A DNA stretch of 64,000 bases, from NCBI GenBank assembly GCA_963704565.1, contig OY969917.1, positions 248,001-312,000 of the forward strand. Reading direction: 5' to 3'. How positions within the stretch are numbered: the first letter of the stretch is position 1; each line of letters begins with the position of its first letter. Below, piece after piece: positions 61,483-64,000 of the stretch. The translations under genes and the position numbers were made by a program. The notes beneath the pieces were generated by a model. That model was not told where the DNA came from. It saw only the letters and a list, made by a program, of their open reading frames with translations, and made no database searches. The stretch is from Rhodoblastus sp963704565. GTDB lineage: Bacteria > Pseudomonadota > Alphaproteobacteria > Rhizobiales > Beijerinckiaceae.

Positions 61483-62247
61483 TCAGGCCTGCGGAACGAA
61501 GGCGCCCGGCGGGATCATGCCCTGGACATAGGCGAGATAGAGCGCGTCGAGCTGCGCCCACAGCACACTGCATTTGAACTGCACCGCCTTGACGCAGGCG
61601 TCCTGCTCCTCGCGCGTCCGGGCGTGGGTCTTGACATATTCCAGCGCGAAATCGGCGTCGCGCGGGGCCTGGGTCAGGCGGCGCTTGAAATAGGCCATCA
61701 CGTCGTCGCTGATGAAGCTGTAATTTTCCAGCATGCCGGCGATGCGCTCGCGATGGATTTTCGGCGCGAAAAGTTCGGTGAGCGACGAGGCCACCGCGAC
61801 TGTCAGCGGCTGTTCGGTGACATAGCGCACATAGGCCTCGACCGCGAAACGGGTGGCGGGCAAAGCGGCTTCCTTGGATATGACCAGCGCGCGGTCGAGC
61901 CCGAGCCCGTCGGTGAGGACCAGCCAGCGTTCGATGCCGCCCTCTTCCAGGTCGAGGCCGTCATGGTCGTGGATGCGGTGAATCCATTCGCGCCGCAGCG
62001 CGCGGTCGTCGGTGCGCGCCATCAGCGCGGCGTCCTTGCGCGGCACGCCTTCCTGATAGCAATAGCGGTTGAGCGCCCAGGCCTGGACCTGGCCCTTGTT
62101 CATCTGGCCGCCGTGCAGCATTTTGTGGAAAATATGCTTGTCGTGGTATCTCTCCGCGCCCACGGCGCGGATGGCGGCCTCGAATTCTTCCCGCGTCAGA
62201 AGATCGTTCGCTGCGGGGTTCTTTTCGGCCAAAGCGGCGCTGCCCAT
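61483..62247 (-). CDS. pqqC: Pyrroloquinoline-quinone synthase PqqC
   Basis: PqqC makes the final ring closure and oxidation of PQQ, the cofactor of methanol and glucose dehydrogenases. The 254-residue helical protein shows RYHDKHIFHKMLHGGQMNKGQVQAWALNRYCYQEGVPRKDAALMAR and RREWIHRIHDHDG, with the active-site His and Arg residues. WLVLTDGLGLDR and the C-terminal CSVLWAQLDAL follow. It stands apart from pqqA, B, D and E, which are not in the window. The ABC transporter genes lie just upstream on the same strand. Confidence 0.96.
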   Translation of the reverse strand: MGSAALAEKNPAANDLLTREEFEAAIRAVGAERYHDKHIFHKMLHGGQMNKGQVQAWALNRYCYQEGVPRKDAALMARTDDRALRREWIHRIHDHDGLDLEEGGIERWLVLTDGLGLDRALVISKEAALPATRFAVEAYVRYVTEQPLTVAVASSLTELFAPKIHRERIAGMLENYSFISDDVMAYFKRRLTQAPRDADFALEYVKTHARTREEQDACVKAVQFKCSVLWAQLDALYLAYVQGMIPPGAFVPQA

Positions 62248-62274
62248 CGTCTTGCTCCCGTTATCGTTTTCGCG

Positions 62275-63006
62275 TCATGACGCGGCTTCAGAATTACCAT
62301 TTCCGGGCGCGTCGATCATGTAATAAATCTCTGCGGAAGCCCTCAAGTTTGTAAGAATTTCGTCACGTGCGCCGCGCGGCGCGGCGATCGGCAGCCGGCC
62401 CCGGATGCGCGCCGGCGCGCGGTCGAGAAAAACGATTTCGTCGGCGAGCAGCAGGGCGTCGTCGAGATCGTGGGTGGCGATCAGCGCCGTGATCCCGGTC
62501 GCCGCGATGCGTCGCGCCAGCAGGCCGCGCAGGCGCAGGTGCAGCGCGCGGTCGAGCGAGGCGAAGGGCTCGTCGAGCAGCAGCAGTTCGGGTTCGACCG
62601 CGAAGGCGCGCGCCAGCGCCGCGCGGCGCGCGAGGCCGAGCGACAGCTGGCCCGGATAATCGGCCCCATGGCCCTCAAGCTCGAAGGCGGCGAGGAGATC
62701 GGCGAGCGCGGCGTGGTCGAGATTGGGCGCGGCGAGACGCAGATTGTCGGCGACGCTGCGCCAGGGCAGCAGGCGCGGCTCCTGAAAGGCCATGCCGAGG
62801 CGCCCTGGCGCGCCGCCCACCGCGCCGGAAAAATCGCGGTCGAGCCCGGCGACGATGCGGAGCAGGCTGCTCTTGCCGCAGCCCGAAGGGCCAAGCAGGG
62901 CGACGATCGAGCCATCGGCGACCTCGAGCGCGAAATTGTCGAACACCAGCCGCTCGCCCTTGGCGATCCGGTAGGCCTTGCGGGAAATCTCAATTTCAAG
63001 CGTCAT
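62275..63006 (-). CDS. SsuB/TauB-like ABC importer ATPase
   Basis: A 243-residue ATPase of the nitrate/sulfonate/taurine importer type. Walker A is LLGPSGCGKSSLLRIVAG, Q-loop MAFQEPRLLPW, a signature LSLGLARRAALARAF (variant of LSGGQ) and Walker B LLLLDEPFASLD with ATHDLDDALLLADEI. Its ATG overlaps the end of the permease gene by 11 bp. The degenerate signature LSLGL occurs in some members of this group. Confidence 0.92.
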   Translation of the reverse strand: MTLEIEISRKAYRIAKGERLVFDNFALEVADGSIVALLGPSGCGKSSLLRIVAGLDRDFSGAVGGAPGRLGMAFQEPRLLPWRSVADNLRLAAPNLDHAALADLLAAFELEGHGADYPGQLSLGLARRAALARAFAVEPELLLLDEPFASLDRALHLRLRGLLARRIAATGITALIATHDLDDALLLADEIVFLDRAPARIRGRLPIAAPRGARDEILTNLRASAEIYYMIDAPGNGNSEAAS

Positions 63007-63733
63007 GGCGAAGCCGCCAGTTTGCGGCCTTTTCCGCCGGCCGCAGGACGAAGGTCTCGGCCAGCATCATCAGCGCGACGAAGGGCAGGGCGTAGGCGAG
63101 CAGAAGTCTGAGGTCGAACAGCTGGAACGCCTCGTTCATCTTGAAGCCGACGCCATTGGGGCGGCCGAGCAGTTCGACCACCAGCACGATCTTCCACACC
63201 AAAGCCAGGCCGCCGCGCGCGGCGGCCGCGAAAAAGGGCGCAAGCTGCGGCGCGACCACATGGCGCCAGCGCCGCCAGCGCGAAAAGGCGAAGACCTGCG
63301 CCATTTCGTCGAGCGCCGGATCGAGCGCGCGCGCGCCTTCGCGCAAAGTGACGACGGCGTTGGGCAATTTGTTGAGGGTGATCGCCGCCAGCGCGGAAAA
63401 CTCGTTCAGCCCGCCCCAGATATAGGCGAACATGATTACCACCAGAGCCGGCGTATTGAGCAGGATCACCACCCAGGGATCGACCAGCCGGTCGAGCCAG
63501 GGCAGGCGCCCGAGCGCGACGCCGAGCGCCGAGCCGGCGATCATGGCGAGGGAAAAGCCGGCGAACACCCGCGCCAGGGTTATGCCGAGATGATAGGCCA
63601 GCGCGCCGCTGCGCGCCTCCGCGATCATGGTCTGGACGACCGCCGCCGGATCCGGGAGATAATGCGGGCCGAGCAGCCACGCGCCGACCTGCCACAGCGC
63701 GAGGAACAGGAGGATCGAAATCAGCCGGATCAT
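62996..63733 (-). CDS. SsuC/TauC-like ABC importer permease
   Basis: A 245-residue inner-membrane permease with six hydrophobic helices. The cytoplasmic EAA loop resembles EMAQVFAFSRWRRWRHVVAPQLAPFFAAAARGGLALVWKIV, the ATPase-contact loop. HLGITLARVFAGFSLAMIAGSALGVALG is typical of the sulfonate/nitrate/taurine family. The start overlaps the stop of the binding-protein gene (ATGA), so the three genes form one operon. Confidence 0.92.
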   Translation of the reverse strand: MIRLISILLFLALWQVGAWLLGPHYLPDPAAVVQTMIAEARSGALAYHLGITLARVFAGFSLAMIAGSALGVALGRLPWLDRLVDPWVVILLNTPALVVIMFAYIWGGLNEFSALAAITLNKLPNAVVTLREGARALDPALDEMAQVFAFSRWRRWRHVVAPQLAPFFAAAARGGLALVWKIVLVVELLGRPNGVGFKMNEAFQLFDLRLLLAYALPFVALMMLAETFVLRPAEKAANWRLRHDA

Positions 63734-64000
63734 GGACGGTAGAACACGCCGGGATCAAGCTCCGTCGCCGGGCCGACGAGCTGCGGGCCGCCGACCTCGG
63801 CCAGAACCTTGAAAATCGCGGCGGCGTCGGCCTCATACTGCGCCGGCGTCGCGGTCGGGACGCCCTGCCGGTAATAGCGCCGCAAGATCGCCAGCGTTTT
63901 CGGGCCGGAAACGCCGGTCATCGGCGCGATTTTGGCGAAGGCCTCGTCATTGTCGGCGAGCAGTTTCTTCGCCTCGGTCATCATGGCGAAGAAGCGTTTC
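63730..64000 (-). CDS. ABC importer substrate-binding protein, N-terminus missing
   Basis: Only the last 89 residues are in the window; the frame runs off the right edge. The tail (FFAMMTEAKKLLADNDEAF..., TATPAQYEADAAAIFKVLAEVGGPQLVG, ending FYRP) fits the helical end of SsuA/NMT1-type periplasmic proteins. The substrate cannot be read from this part. Linkage to pqqC could mean a link with methylotrophy, but this is weak. Confidence 0.75.
   Translation of the reverse strand, partial: KRFFAMMTEAKKLLADNDEAFAKIAPMTGVSGPKTLAILRRYYRQGVPTATPAQYEADAAAIFKVLAEVGGPQLVGPATELDPGVFYRP

Overview
The window is high-GC chromosomal DNA from an alphaproteobacterium of the Hyphomicrobiales (Rhizobiales). The gene content points towards the Methylocystaceae/Beijerinckiaceae, but this is inference. 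Signs used: an NDUFS4-like complex I subunit gene, gatCAB with an AroQ-like gene, bamE / cytochrome bc1 chaperone / DUF177 / plsX-fabH-ihfA-merR synteny, an H+-pyrophosphatase, DUF6481 and pqqC (PQQ synthesis, typical of methanol oxidisers). No rRNA, CRISPR array or replication origin was seen.

Layout. 1-8.5 kb is housekeeping: a PPK2 polyphosphate kinase (cut by the left edge), citramalate synthase with a coupled acetyltransferase and a tiny membrane protein, cysS, a peroxiredoxin, serB and miaA. 8.7-12.6 kb is a lower-GC island with a restriction-modification locus. Its first gene joins a nuclease-like domain and an N6-adenine methylase in one chain, a separate specificity subunit follows, and an IS5-type element has split the first gene cleanly. 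12.8-27.2 kb returns to core genes: a UPF0173 hydrolase, a TetR-controlled DevCAB-like exporter, gatC-gatA-(aroQ-like)-gatB, an H1-like lysine/alanine-rich protein, BON and helix-hairpin-helix proteins, a double cold-shock-domain protein, DUF192, NDUFS4 and three tRNAs.

27.2-34.8 kb, after tRNA-Arg, is a sparse accessory region. It holds small hypothetical genes, a 205-bp MITE-like element, a PEP-CTERM gene with an internal stop, an IS91-type element with its own tyrosine recombinase, and decayed fragments. 34.8-40.5 kb is core again: ribH, nusB, a frameshifted thiL, hppA and the cbpA/cbpM chaperone pair. 40.5-45.9 kb is a second accessory patch with three unrecognised genes (one membrane protein, one lipoprotein) and an IS that carries a passenger gene. 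45.9-51.3 kb carries envelope, respiration and lipid genes. 51.4-59.5 kb looks like a sugar-oxidation locus (DoxX, cupin, SMP-30 lactonase, VOC, SDR dehydrogenase, GH63-like glycosidase, GMC oxidoreductase). The right end has a YihY/BrkB membrane protein, pqqC and an SsuABC/TauABC-like importer cut by the window edge.

A two-hairpin intergenic repeat occurs four times (about 5.1, 30.7, 34.2 and 61.4 kb), and other palindromic repeats sit near 3.4, 19.5 and 35.8 kb. The least ordinary items are the single-chain R-M gene split by an IS, the passenger gene whose stop codon comes from the IS target site, the unrecognised cluster at 41-43.6 kb, and the two broken genes (thiL, PEP-CTERM).
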